5,549 nt of DNA from Anaerolineae bacterium (GTDB lineage Bacteria > Chloroflexota > Anaerolineae > Aggregatilineales > UBA3940), in contig JADZAD010000113.1 in NCBI GenBank assembly GCA_020852775.1, forward strand, positions 1 to 5,549. Reading direction: 5' to 3'. Every line of letters starts with the position of its first letter. Position 1 is the stretch's first letter. Made by a program: the position numbers and the translations under genes. Under the pieces are notes generated by a model, which saw only the letters and a list, made by a program, of their open reading frames with translations, did no database searches and was not told the DNA's origin. Below, piece by piece: positions 1 to 5,288 of the stretch.

Positions 1-219
1 GCGGATCTTGCCCTGCCGAACGATGAGATGGAAAAAGCGATCAACGCAGCGGTCGCCGAGGCGGACGCAAAGGGCATTAAGGGCAAAAAGATCACCCCCT
101 TCCTGCTGGAACGTGTCGCGGCGCTGACCGCTGGCCGCAGCCAGAAGGTCAACATCGCCCTGATCGTACAGAACTCCCGCGTCGCGGCCCGCATCGCGCT
201 GGCGATGTCCCGGCTGTAG
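1..219 (+). CDS. psuG: Pseudouridine-5'-phosphate glycosidase, C-terminal part (first tandem copy, 5' end outside window)
   Basis: The frame is open from the first base and encodes the last 72 residues of a PsuG/IndA-family enzyme, which reversibly splits pseudouridine-5'-phosphate into uracil and ribose-5-phosphate in the cytosol. The visible part carries the family's C-terminal signature: a GIKGK segment, then TPFLLERV, a T-x-G-R-S turn and a VNIAL...QN segment followed by an alanine-rich helix. A gapless comparison with the C-terminus of the complete copy just downstream gives about 32 identities in 72 positions (counted by eye), so this is a diverged paralogue and not a recent duplicate. 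The catalytic residues lie in the missing N-terminal three quarters and cannot be judged. An internal ATG at 28 exists, but homology continues upstream of it, so it is not the real start. The gene ends 56 bases before the next start and is probably co-transcribed with it. Confidence 0.9.
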   Translation, partial: ADLALPNDEMEKAINAAVAEADAKGIKGKKITPFLLERVAALTAGRSQKVNIALIVQNSRVAARIALAMSRL

Positions 220-226
220 GCCCACA

Positions 227-254
227 GGTGGCCCGGCTGCACAGCGGGGCCGCC
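227..254 (+). other. GC-rich intercistronic hairpin between the two psuG copies
   Basis: GGTGGCCC (227-234) can pair with GGGCCGCC (247-254) over eight base pairs including one G.T pair. After a G/G mismatch the loop can form a small GCT/AGC extension (236-238 with 243-245). No T-run follows (the next bases are TGATACG), so this does not look like an intrinsic terminator. It sits 7 bases after the first stop codon and ends 6 bases before the ribosome binding site of the second copy. It could act as an RNA-stabilising or processing element that sets the relative level of the two genes. It could also be chance in GC-rich DNA. Confidence 0.35.
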
Positions 255-260
255 TGATAC

Positions 261-266
261 GAAAGG
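261..266 (+). promoter_or_regulatory. Ribosome binding site that decides the psuG start
   Basis: GAAAGG lies directly before an ATG at 267 and nine bases before an in-frame ATG at 276. The first ATG touches the Shine-Dalgarno sequence and could hardly be used, so 276 is the supported start. Confidence 0.6.
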
Positions 267-275
267 ATGAAATTC

Positions 276-1193
276 ATGGCACACTCACTCAAAGACTATC
301 TCAGCGTTTCGCCTGAGGTAGCCGACGCGCTGAAGGCCGGTAAACCGGTCGTCGCACTCGAATCAACCCTCATTGCCCATGGCCGCCCATGGCCCGGCAA
401 CTATGAAATAGCCACTGCCTGTGAAAAGGCCATACGCGATAACGGCGCCCTGCCCGCCACGATCGGCATCATCGACGGGATTATCCGTGTCGGTCTGACT
501 GATGACGAGATCAAGCGCCTGGCACAGGAGAAGAATGTCCGCAAGGCCTCGCGCCGCGACTATGGCATCGCTGTCGCGCGCAAGGAATGCGGCGGCACGA
601 CCGTCGCCGGGACGATGATCGGCGCGGCGATGGCCGGGATCAAGGTCTTCTCGACCGGTGGTATCGGTGGGGTGCATCGCGGCGACGCGATGGACATCTC
701 CGCCGACCTGCAGGAACTGGCCCAGACGCCGGTCGCGGTGGTCTGCGCCGGGGCGAAGGCCATCCTCGATCAGCCGCGCACGCTGGAATACCTCGAAACG
801 ATGGGCGTCCCGGTGATCGGCTACAAAACGGATACGTTCCCGGGCTTCTTCGCCGTGAGCAGTGGATTGCCTGTCGATACGCGTAGCGACAATCCGGCGG
901 ATATTGCCCGCATCATCAGGACGCACTGGGATCTCGGCCTGCCCGGCGGCGTGCTCGTCACCGTCCCGCCACCGGAGGAACTGGCCCTGTCGTTCGAGGA
1001 AGTGGACTCGGTCGTTTCAACGGCAGCCCGCGAGGCGGAGGAGCAGGGCGTACACGGCAAAGGCCTGACGCCATTCCTGCTGGGCCGTGTGACGCAGATG
1101 ACCGGTGGGCGCAGCCGTGAGGTCAACGGCGCACTGCTGATCAAGAACGCCGGCGCCGCAGCGGAGATCGCCTGCGCCTATGCCGCTCTGTAA
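276..1193 (+). CDS. psuG: Pseudouridine-5'-phosphate glycosidase (second tandem copy, complete)
   Basis: This 305-residue protein is close to the length of E. coli PsuG (312). It catalyses the reversible conversion of pseudouridine-5'-phosphate to uracil and ribose-5-phosphate through a lysine Schiff base, and the family is a cytosolic homotrimer. Alignment from memory with E. coli PsuG places every key residue. The proton-donor Glu29 is in VALEST. The phosphate/sugar-contacting Lys90 is in KASRRD. The GGIGGVHRG loop covers about residues 128-136. The Mn ligand Asp140 and the substrate-binding Ser142-Asp144 are in DISADLQEL, and the nucleophile Lys161 is in CAGAK. The C-terminus has the TPFLLGRV and GGRS motifs. 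The start at 276 is chosen over the ATG at 267 because of ribosome-binding-site spacing. The loop before DISADL appears two residues shorter than in E. coli. It follows a diverged paralogue and precedes adenine deaminase by 27 bases, so it probably belongs to a nucleobase-salvage operon. No PsuK kinase is visible. Confidence 0.96.
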   Translation: MAHSLKDYLSVSPEVADALKAGKPVVALESTLIAHGRPWPGNYEIATACEKAIRDNGALPATIGIIDGIIRVGLTDDEIKRLAQEKNVRKASRRDYGIAVARKECGGTTVAGTMIGAAMAGIKVFSTGGIGGVHRGDAMDISADLQELAQTPVAVVCAGAKAILDQPRTLEYLETMGVPVIGYKTDTFPGFFAVSSGLPVDTRSDNPADIARIIRTHWDLGLPGGVLVTVPPPEELALSFEEVDSVVSTAAREAEEQGVHGKGLTPFLLGRVTQMTGGRSREVNGALLIKNAGAAAEIACAYAAL

Positions 1194-1220
1194 GCTGCAT
1201 ATTCCGGGAAGGGAGCTACC

Positions 1221-2981
1221 ATGAGCCTGATCGGTCCCGCACTGGGGCGAGCCCCTGTCGATACCCTGATCACCAATGTCCGGCTGGCGAACGTCTTTAC
1301 CGGGGAAATCTACCCGGCAGATATCGCCATCTACAATGGCATGATCGTCGCCGTCGAGAAGCCCGGTACTCAGCCAGCCCGTGAAGCGCGTGAGGTGATC
1401 GATGGGCGTGGCATGATCGCCACACCCGGCCTGATCGACGCACACCTGCACATTGAGAGCACACTGGTGACGATGGCGCAGTTCGCCCGGGCGGTGCTCC
1501 CTCTCGGCACCACCACGATCGCCGAAGACCCACACGAGGTGGCGAACGTCTCCGGGATCGAGGGCATCAAGGTGATGATCGAGGCAGCCCGGCAAATACC
1601 ACTCAAGGTGGAATTCCTGATCAGCTCCAGTGTGCCATCGCTCTACGGCATGGAAACCGCCGGGGCGACCATCGGCCCGGCGGAAGTCACCGAACTGCTG
1701 GCCTATCCCGAGGTAATCGGGCTGGCCGAGGTGATGGACGGCGCGTCCGTCATGGAAGAGGCTGAACCGATCAACGGCATTCTGGAAGCCGCAGGCGGGC
1801 TGTACGGGTATCAGCCGTATACCTCCAGGGTGATCGATGGGCATAACCCGATGCTGCGCGAGCGCCGGCTCTCTGCGTTTGTCGCCGCCGGCATCGACTC
1901 CGATCATACGCAGGCGAAGCCGCATGAACTGGTCGAGAAGGCACGTAACGGCGTCTGCCTGATGCTGCAGGAGCGCTACATCGACCGCGACGTGATTGCC
2001 GCCGTCCAGAACTTGCCGCTCGATACCGGCTTCTGCATCATCACCGACGACGTCGCGCCTGACTACATGCTCAAAGCGGGCCACATGGATCAGGTGATGC
2101 GGCGCTGTATCGCGCTCGGTATGGACCCGATGCTGGCGCTGCGTGCCTCAACGCTCAATCCGGCCCGGCGCATGCGCCTGTGGGAGCGCGGCCTGATCGC
2201 CCCCGGGCGCGCCGCGGATATCGTCCTGACGGAGAGCATCGAGCACTTCCGTGCCCGCCTGACGATGGTCAACGGTGAGATCGTCGCGCAGGACGGGGAA
2301 TGCCTGTGGGAAGCGCCTGCGCATGACGTGATGGCAGGTATGACGAATACCGTACACCTCTCGACGCAGATGCCCGCTGACTTCAGCGTACAGACGCCGG
2401 TCACGGAAGGCGAGGTAGAGATCAACGTCATTGACTGCGTGCCTGGCCAGACGCTGGTCACACTTGGCAAGGGACGTGTCTCGATCCGTGAGGGCCGGGT
2501 GCAGTTCCCCGCGGGTGACGACCTCGCGTTCATCGCGGTGGTCGGACGGCATGAGTCGAACAGCGGGAGGCGCGTGATCGGGGTGGTACGTGGGCTGGGC
2601 ATCACCGCCGGGGCGCTGGCGACCACCTACGCGCACGACAGCCACAATCTCGTCGTGATCGGACACACTCCGGAGGCAATGGCCCGTGCCGCCAACGCGG
2701 CGATCGAGGCAGGGGGCGGCCTCGCAGTTGTCGATGATATACAGGTGCTGTCGGTGTTCCCGCTGCCGGTGTGCGGGATCATCTCCGACCGGCCCGTGGC
2801 GGAAGTCGCCGAAGGGATCCACCGGATCGGCGTCGGGCTGGAACAGATCGGGTTGGAACACCCGCACTGGCTGATGCGTGTCTCGACCTTCAGCCTGCCT
2901 GTCAGTTCCGGGCTGCGGATCAGTGATCTCGGCCTGATCGATGCACATAACCGCGCCTTTGTCGATCTGTTCGTCTCCTGA
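1221..2981 (+). CDS. ade: Adenine deaminase
   Basis: This 586-residue amidohydrolase-superfamily protein matches the usual bacterial Ade length (about 570-600) and is predicted to hydrolyse adenine to hypoxanthine and ammonia in purine salvage. AAGGGAG at 1209-1215, five bases before the ATG, supports the start. Residues about 14-70 form the N-terminal beta segment leading into PGLIDAHLHIEST with metal ligands His75 and His77. PHEVANVSG follows at 104-112, GLAEVM at 167-172 (Glu170), DGHNP at 206-210 (His208), SDHT at 227-230 (His229) and TDD at 275-277. NPARRMRLWERGLIAPGRAADIVL closes the barrel. The typical Ade C-terminal domain is present, with GVVRGLGITAGALATTYAHDSHNLVVIG, AGGGLAVVDD and PLPVCGIISDRP. 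Two positions differ from the E. coli and Bacillus enzymes as I recall them. The usual DHE motif reads DHT, and the usual TDD-R/K-H/N-P region reads TDDVAP. Adenine deaminase is the best call, but a shifted substrate is possible. Confidence 0.92.
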   Translation: MSLIGPALGRAPVDTLITNVRLANVFTGEIYPADIAIYNGMIVAVEKPGTQPAREAREVIDGRGMIATPGLIDAHLHIESTLVTMAQFARAVLPLGTTTIAEDPHEVANVSGIEGIKVMIEAARQIPLKVEFLISSSVPSLYGMETAGATIGPAEVTELLAYPEVIGLAEVMDGASVMEEAEPINGILEAAGGLYGYQPYTSRVIDGHNPMLRERRLSAFVAAGIDSDHTQAKPHELVEKARNGVCLMLQERYIDRDVIAAVQNLPLDTGFCIITDDVAPDYMLKAGHMDQVMRRCIALGMDPMLALRASTLNPARRMRLWERGLIAPGRAADIVLTESIEHFRARLTMVNGEIVAQDGECLWEAPAHDVMAGMTNTVHLSTQMPADFSVQTPVTEGEVEINVIDCVPGQTLVTLGKGRVSIREGRVQFPAGDDLAFIAVVGRHESNSGRRVIGVVRGLGITAGALATTYAHDSHNLVVIGHTPEAMARAANAAIEAGGGLAVVDDIQVLSVFPLPVCGIISDRPVAEVAEGIHRIGVGLEQIGLEHPHWLMRVSTFSLPVSSGLRISDLGLIDAHNRAFVDLFVS

Positions 2982-3000
2982 ACCTCCTTAGCACTGAATC

Positions 3001-3038
3001 AAAAAGACCCCGTCCTGATGACAGGAACGGGGTCTTTT
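3001..3038. terminator. Bidirectional intrinsic terminator at the convergent junction
   Basis: The left arm at 3002-3017 (core GACCCCGTCCTG) pairs with the right arm at 3022-3038 (core CAGGAACGGGGTC) around an ATGA loop, with a single bulged A in the right arm. The stem is flanked by A5 at 3001-3005 on one side and T4 at 3035-3038 on the other, so each strand reads a GC-rich hairpin ending in a U-tract. It lies 19 bases after the adenine deaminase stop and 15 bases beyond the prenyltransferase stop on the opposite strand, so it can serve both. Confidence 0.9.
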
Positions 3039-3053
3039 CGTGTGTGGCGCGGA

Positions 3054-4118
3054 TCAGAACAGCTTGATCGTGTAGGGGAAGATCAGGTTGAGAATCAGGC
3101 CTAACGCGAAAGTCGCGCCTGCCGAGCGGGTCATCAGGAAGGCGATCGAGACATACCACAGCGGCCAGACCGGGTAGTTCGCCGGAGGTTCCGCCGGGCG
3201 GGGCTGGCTCAGGCCCTTCATCACCCGGAGATAGGTCGGGATCGAGAGCAGAACCAGCAGCGCCCACACGCCAATCGTGCCGGAAAGGACCAGCCCGATC
3301 ACGATCGGGTAAAACAGCGTAATCAGCACCTGGTTCACGCGCAGTGAGAGCCTGTCACCGAGGATCACCGGCAGGGTACGGATACCCTTCACGCTGTCCT
3401 GCGGTATCTTATCGACGTGCTTACCCATCAGCACCGCCGTGACGATCAGCGCATAGGGGATAGTTGCGAGCGCGGCCCATGCCGGCAGCGCCCCGGCGGC
3501 TGCGTAGAAGACGCCGCCCGTCATCAGCGGGCCCCAGACCAGCAGCACGCCGATCTCGCCAAGCCCGATACGCTTGAGGCGGATCGGCGGGGCGGTGTAG
3601 AAGAAGCTGATGAACAGCCCGGCCAGCGCGAAGGCGATTACTGCCCACCCCAGTTGGATAGTCAGGTAGATCATGATCGCGAGATCGACCACGTTAATCA
3701 GCAGGATCGCATTGCGCATCTCCGCCCGCGATGACAGCCCGGAGAGGATCGGGTGTGGCGCGTACTGGGCGCGCACGTAATTGTCGGATGAGTCCAGGCC
3801 GACTTCAAGGTCGAAGTAGTCGTTGAGCAGGTTGTTGGCGGCGTGTGCCAGCACGATCCCGACGACCGCCAGGATGCCGTTCAGCAGGTTGAAGCCGGGC
3901 ATCAACGCAGCGACGCTGGCGGCCAGCAGCAGGCCCACCATGCCCGCGAAGAAGGTCATCGAGAAGACGCAGGCTCGCGTCATCACCAGCCACTTGCTGA
4001 CGATATCGATCCGTTCCCCGCTGCACTGGCAGCCGAGGATCGCTTCCTTCCAGTTCTGCAACAGCTCCGCGAGGGTGAAGCGCCCTTCGACGCGCTGCAT
4101 TAATGGCTTTGCAACCAT
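3054..4118 (-). CDS. UbiA-family membrane prenyltransferase (MenA-like)
   Basis: This 354-residue integral membrane protein belongs to the UbiA superfamily, which transfers an isoprenoid chain from a polyprenyl diphosphate to an aromatic or other acceptor for quinone, heme or lipid synthesis. The first Mg-diphosphate motif is clear: N95-N96-L-L-N99-D100-Y-F-D103, with Asp109 following. YTAPPIRLKRIGLGEIGVLLVWGP at about 174-197 resembles the central MenA/UbiA segment. The second motif reads GKHVDKIPQDSVKGIRTLPV, with Asp236 and Asp241. About nine hydrophobic helices can be drawn: 51-73, 78-98, 137-155, 157-174, 189-209, 214-232, 263-280, 282-298 and 325-347. A roughly 45-residue N-terminal cytosolic extension with a Cys30-x-Cys32 pair precedes the first helix. 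The frame stays open to an ATG at 4199, but a good AGGAGA six bases before the ATG at 4118 fixes the start there. The acceptor is unknown: menaquinone synthesis is plausible, but no neighbouring men gene supports it. Confidence 0.9.
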   Translation of the reverse strand: MVAKPLMQRVEGRFTLAELLQNWKEAILGCQCSGERIDIVSKWLVMTRACVFSMTFFAGMVGLLLAASVAALMPGFNLLNGILAVVGIVLAHAANNLLNDYFDLEVGLDSSDNYVRAQYAPHPILSGLSSRAEMRNAILLINVVDLAIMIYLTIQLGWAVIAFALAGLFISFFYTAPPIRLKRIGLGEIGVLLVWGPLMTGGVFYAAAGALPAWAALATIPYALIVTAVLMGKHVDKIPQDSVKGIRTLPVILGDRLSLRVNQVLITLFYPIVIGLVLSGTIGVWALLVLLSIPTYLRVMKGLSQPRPAEPPANYPVWPLWYVSIAFLMTRSAGATFALGLILNLIFPYTIKLF

Positions 4119-4124
4119 ACCCTG

Positions 4125-4130
4125 TCTCCT
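4125..4130 (-). promoter_or_regulatory. Ribosome binding site that decides the prenyltransferase start
   Basis: On the minus strand AGGAGA is followed by a six-base spacer and the ATG at 4118-4116. This makes the shorter protein the likely product, and it removes 27 unconserved-looking residues that would follow from the upstream ATG at 4199. Confidence 0.8.
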
Positions 4131-4141
4131 GACGTGAGAAT

Positions 4142-4155
4142 TCAAACGACTTTGA
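4142..4155. promoter_or_regulatory. Small perfect inverted repeat at the predicted transcription start
   Basis: TCAAA (4142-4146) and TTTGA (4151-4155) form a perfect inverted repeat around a four-base centre, touching the candidate -10 box and spanning the predicted start of transcription. A repressor could bind here, or the transcript could carry a weak 5' hairpin. The arms are only five bases long, so chance is a real alternative. Confidence 0.25.
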
Positions 4156-4183
4156 GTGTATTTATCCGGAACACCGATTTCAA
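4155..4183 (-). promoter_or_regulatory. Candidate sigma-70-type promoter for the prenyltransferase gene
   Basis: On the minus strand TTGAAA (4183-4178; five of six matches to TTGACA) is separated by 17 bases from TACACT (4160-4155; four of six matches to TATAAT, keeping the first TA and the last T). Transcription would begin near 4148, giving a leader of about 30 bases. The region lies just beyond the reductase terminator, where a new promoter would be expected. Confidence 0.5.
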
Positions 4184-4201
4184 GGCGTCCCGGTGGCAAA
4201 C

Positions 4202-4227
4202 AAAAAGGCGGCAGATGTTCTGCCGCC
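4202..4227 (-). terminator. Intrinsic terminator of the aldo/keto reductase gene
   Basis: A perfect nine-base-pair stem GGCGGCAGA / TCTGCCGCC (4207-4215 with 4219-4227) closes a three-base loop. On the minus strand it is followed directly by five T residues (4206-4202). It begins 22 bases past the reductase stop codon. It separates the reductase transcript from the prenyltransferase gene. Confidence 0.92.
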
Positions 4228-4249
4228 TCCGGTGCTGAACAGCTATGTC

Positions 4250-5221
4250 TTACCAGGCGTAGGCTTCGGGGGCAGGGCCACCGGGGCCGGGCCAGATCTC
4301 ATCGAGTTTGGCGAGCTGACGGGCATTGAGCTTGATCTCCAGCGCGTGCAGGCTGCCCTCAAGCTGATCGAGCGTCCGTGGGCCGATGATCGGTGCAGTG
4401 ACGACCGGATTGTGCAGCAGCCACGCCAGCGCGACATCCGCGGGGCTTTCACCGACCGTCTCACAGAAGGCCTCATAGCGCTTCAACTGGCGCCCGTATT
4501 TCGCGATGCGCTGCTTCGCCCAGTCGTCCTGCCGGCGCGATCCGGCCTGTGCCAGCCCGCCGAGGATACCGCCTGCCAGCGGGCTCCAGGGGATGAGCCC
4601 CAACCCGAAGTGCTCGCAGGCCGGGATGACCTCGAGCTCGACAGTGCGCTCGGTCAGGTTGTAGAGGCTCTGCTCACACACCAGGCCAAGGAAATTACGC
4701 TGCCGGGCAGCCCCGTTAGCGGTGGCGATGTGCCAGCCGGCGAAGTTGCTACTGCCGACGTAGATGACCTTACCCTCCTGCACGAGTTGTTCCATTGCCT
4801 GCCAGATTTCTTCCCACGACGTGCGGCGATCGACATGGTGCATCTGATAGAGGTCGATGTAGTCGGTCTTCATACGGCGCAGGCTGTCTTCACAGGCCTT
4901 CTTGATGTGCATAGCGGAGAGGCCTTTCTCGTTTGGCCACTCACCCATCTTGTTGTAGACCTTGGTCGCCAGCACCACTTTGTCGCGGTTGCGCTTGTCC
5001 TTCTCGAACCAGCGACCGAGGATCTGCTCGGTGATGCCCTCGCCCAGCTTCCAGCCGTACACGTTAGCGGTATCGAAGAAGTTGATGCCCAGGTCCAGCG
5101 CGCGATCCATGATGCGGTGGCTGTCGGCTTCCTCCGTGCGGGGCCCGAAGTTCATCGTGCCCAGGCACAGCTTGCTGACGAGCAGGCCCGCCCTGCCGAG
5201 GTTGGTATATTGCATCTCCAT
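4250..5221 (-). CDS. Aldo/keto reductase family oxidoreductase
   Basis: This 323-residue protein is a full-length, soluble (alpha/beta)8-barrel aldo/keto reductase, expected to use NAD(P)H to reduce a carbonyl compound; the substrate cannot be told from sequence. It opens with the usual YTNLGRAGLLVSKLCLGTMNFG. The catalytic tetrad is visible: Asp50 in FFDTANVYG, Tyr55, Lys87 in VVLATK and His128 in DLYQMHHVD. The C-terminal nucleotide-phosphate region reads IIGPRTLDQLEGSL. Three start codons lie close together: GTG at 5224, ATG at 5221 and ATG at 5215. AAGGAG (5234-5229) is four bases from the GTG, seven from the first ATG and thirteen from the second, so 5221 is preferred. It starts 59 bases past the stop of the upstream CHAD gene, has its own candidate promoter and ends at a strong terminator, so it may be transcribed alone. 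It resembles the general stress or detoxification type of AKR, not a known pathway enzyme. Confidence 0.95.
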   Translation of the reverse strand: MEMQYTNLGRAGLLVSKLCLGTMNFGPRTEEADSHRIMDRALDLGINFFDTANVYGWKLGEGITEQILGRWFEKDKRNRDKVVLATKVYNKMGEWPNEKGLSAMHIKKACEDSLRRMKTDYIDLYQMHHVDRRTSWEEIWQAMEQLVQEGKVIYVGSSNFAGWHIATANGAARQRNFLGLVCEQSLYNLTERTVELEVIPACEHFGLGLIPWSPLAGGILGGLAQAGSRRQDDWAKQRIAKYGRQLKRYEAFCETVGESPADVALAWLLHNPVVTAPIIGPRTLDQLEGSLHALEIKLNARQLAKLDEIWPGPGGPAPEAYAW

Positions 5222-5228
5222 CACCGTA

Positions 5229-5234
5229 CTCCTT
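5229..5234 (-). promoter_or_regulatory. Ribosome binding site of the aldo/keto reductase gene
   Basis: AAGGAG on the minus strand is a near-ideal Shine-Dalgarno sequence. Its seven-base spacing to the ATG at 5221 favours that codon over the neighbouring GTG at 5224 and the ATG at 5215. Confidence 0.75.
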
Positions 5235-5279
5235 GAGAAGAAATGACAGGCTCAACCCTGATCGGCGAGCCAGATACAC

Positions 5280-5288
5280 ACTATACCA
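5280..5288 (-). promoter_or_regulatory. Candidate extended -10 promoter for the aldo/keto reductase gene
   Basis: On the minus strand TGG followed by TATAGT (5288-5280) fits the extended -10 pattern TGnTATAAT with one mismatch in the hexamer. A TTGCCA at 5306-5301 could act as a -35 box, but its 15-base spacing is short, which an extended -10 can tolerate. The hexamer overlaps the TAG stop codon of the upstream CHAD gene. The leader would be about 50 bases long. Confidence 0.45.

Noticed and set aside
376..395. Short direct repeat of CCCATGGC
   Set aside because: Both copies lie inside PsuG coding sequence at the AHGRPWPG segment, where family conservation explains them.
363..926. A 187-residue open frame on the minus strand
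   Set aside because: It is opposite the conserved PsuG coding sequence and has no family-like features or convincing ribosome binding site context.
1017..2084. A 355-residue open frame on the minus strand
   Set aside because: It lies opposite psuG and adenine deaminase, whose protein families are unmistakable. Its translation is rich in Asp, His, Arg and Gly with no family features, as expected for the antisense of GC-rich coding DNA.
2148..2948. A 266-residue open frame on the minus strand
   Set aside because: It is antisense to the adenine deaminase C-terminal half and has the composition of a shadow frame.
4119..4199. Upstream extension of the prenyltransferase to an ATG at 4199
   Set aside because: The extra 27 residues cover the candidate promoter and the good ribosome binding site for the ATG at 4118, and have no family resemblance.
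4193..5236. A 347-residue open frame on the plus strand
   Set aside because: It is the antisense of the aldo/keto reductase, runs through that gene's terminator and start region, and shows no recognisable motif.
5247..5270. Possible GGCTC/GAGCC stem between the CHAD gene and the reductase
   Set aside because: There are only five base pairs around a 13-base loop and no proper T-run, so it is not supported as a terminator.
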